A stretch of 64,000 nucleotides of DNA from Onchocerca volvulus (Eukaryota > Nematoda > Chromadorea > Rhabditida > Onchocercidae). The stretch covers positions 6,446,888 to 6,510,887 of the forward strand of contig HG738138.1 of NCBI GenBank assembly GCA_000499405.2, read 5' to 3'. The position numbers were made by a program, and so were the translations under genes. Shown here in pieces: positions 63,828-64,000 of this stretch (position 1 is its first letter; every line of letters begins with the position of its first letter). Below the pieces are notes generated by a model. That model did not search any database and was not told where the DNA came from. It was given only the letters and a program-made list of their open reading frames with translations.

Positions 63828-64000
63828 GTAGCTCTTTGCTTTTGGAATATTATTGCTAATAAAACAGTTCCGCAAATTCACTGTTCAAGTACTGCTGGAA
63901 TCCGACAGGGATCCTGTTCCAATTTGGAACAGCTGCTGGACAGTAAAATATCACAAAACTCTGTCGGATGAGAATTAACTTGAACAAGTGATCCTGATCT
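63828..64000 (+). other. Window end, unresolved Capicua 3' region
   Basis: A possible acceptor (TGTTCAAG, ending near 63887) is followed by open segments in two frames. The in-frame reading (VLLESDRDPVPIW...) ends in TAA near 63977 and does not look like the remainder of a C1 motif. I could not decide whether this is the terminal exon or intron. Confidence 0.3.

Noticed and set aside
1..64000. Bacterial-type features (operons, CRISPR arrays, riboswitches, attachment sites) and tRNA genes
   Set aside because: The window is eukaryotic; I saw no repeat-spacer array and no convincing tRNA B-box with a matching cloverleaf.

Overview
This window reads as nuclear DNA of a nematode. It is AT-rich and intron-dense. 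Splice acceptors follow the short nematode TTTCAG/TTTTAG consensus, and several start codons lie a few bases after such an acceptor, as expected for spliced-leader trans-splicing. One gene carries the nematode-typical DB cysteine module. A clade III (spirurid/filarial-like) worm is my guess from base composition and intron style, not something the sequence proves. All genes were assembled by hand, joining exons in matching phase; exon coordinates are given in the entries.

Layout: 4.9-11.3 kb (+) holds a 14-exon immunoglobulin-superfamily adhesion receptor of the SYG-1/NEPH/Kirre type, with five Ig domains, one membrane segment and a C-terminal THV PDZ ligand. 14.4-14.8 kb (+) is a single-exon cytochrome c oxidase subunit 6B. 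16.3-21.9 kb (-) is a RASEF/Rab45-type protein with two EF-hands, a coiled coil and a Rab GTPase ending in a CC prenylation motif. Its coiled-coil region contains a 160-base N gap. 24.8-26.7 kb (-) is a partial second copy of that coiled-coil region. Most of it is base-for-base identical to the first copy, but one edge is diverged and broken; it contains the exon missing from the gap. 27.7-32.3 kb (-) is a complete six-exon secreted DB-module protein. 33-49 kb is gene-poor, with a few exon-like fragments (a signal-peptide exon, a small one-membrane-segment protein, a possible histone-fold exon), a dispersed repeat family and a TG microsatellite. From 49.8 kb to the window end (+) lies most of a long-form Capicua (CIC) repressor: 34 exons, about 1,524 codons, with the N-terminal long-isoform region, the HMG box and the start of the C-terminal C1 motif. 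Its 2.4-kb intron holds a decayed RTE-type non-LTR reverse transcriptase.

The genes have unrelated jobs (synaptic adhesion, respiration, vesicle traffic, secreted cysteine protein, transcriptional repression) and do not form an operon-like set. The most interesting structure is the RASEF duplication: identical copies, a gap, a perfect palindrome inside the missing segment, a large fold-back element nearby and a decayed paralogous edge together. This suggests an assembly artefact or a recent gene conversion over an older tandem duplication.
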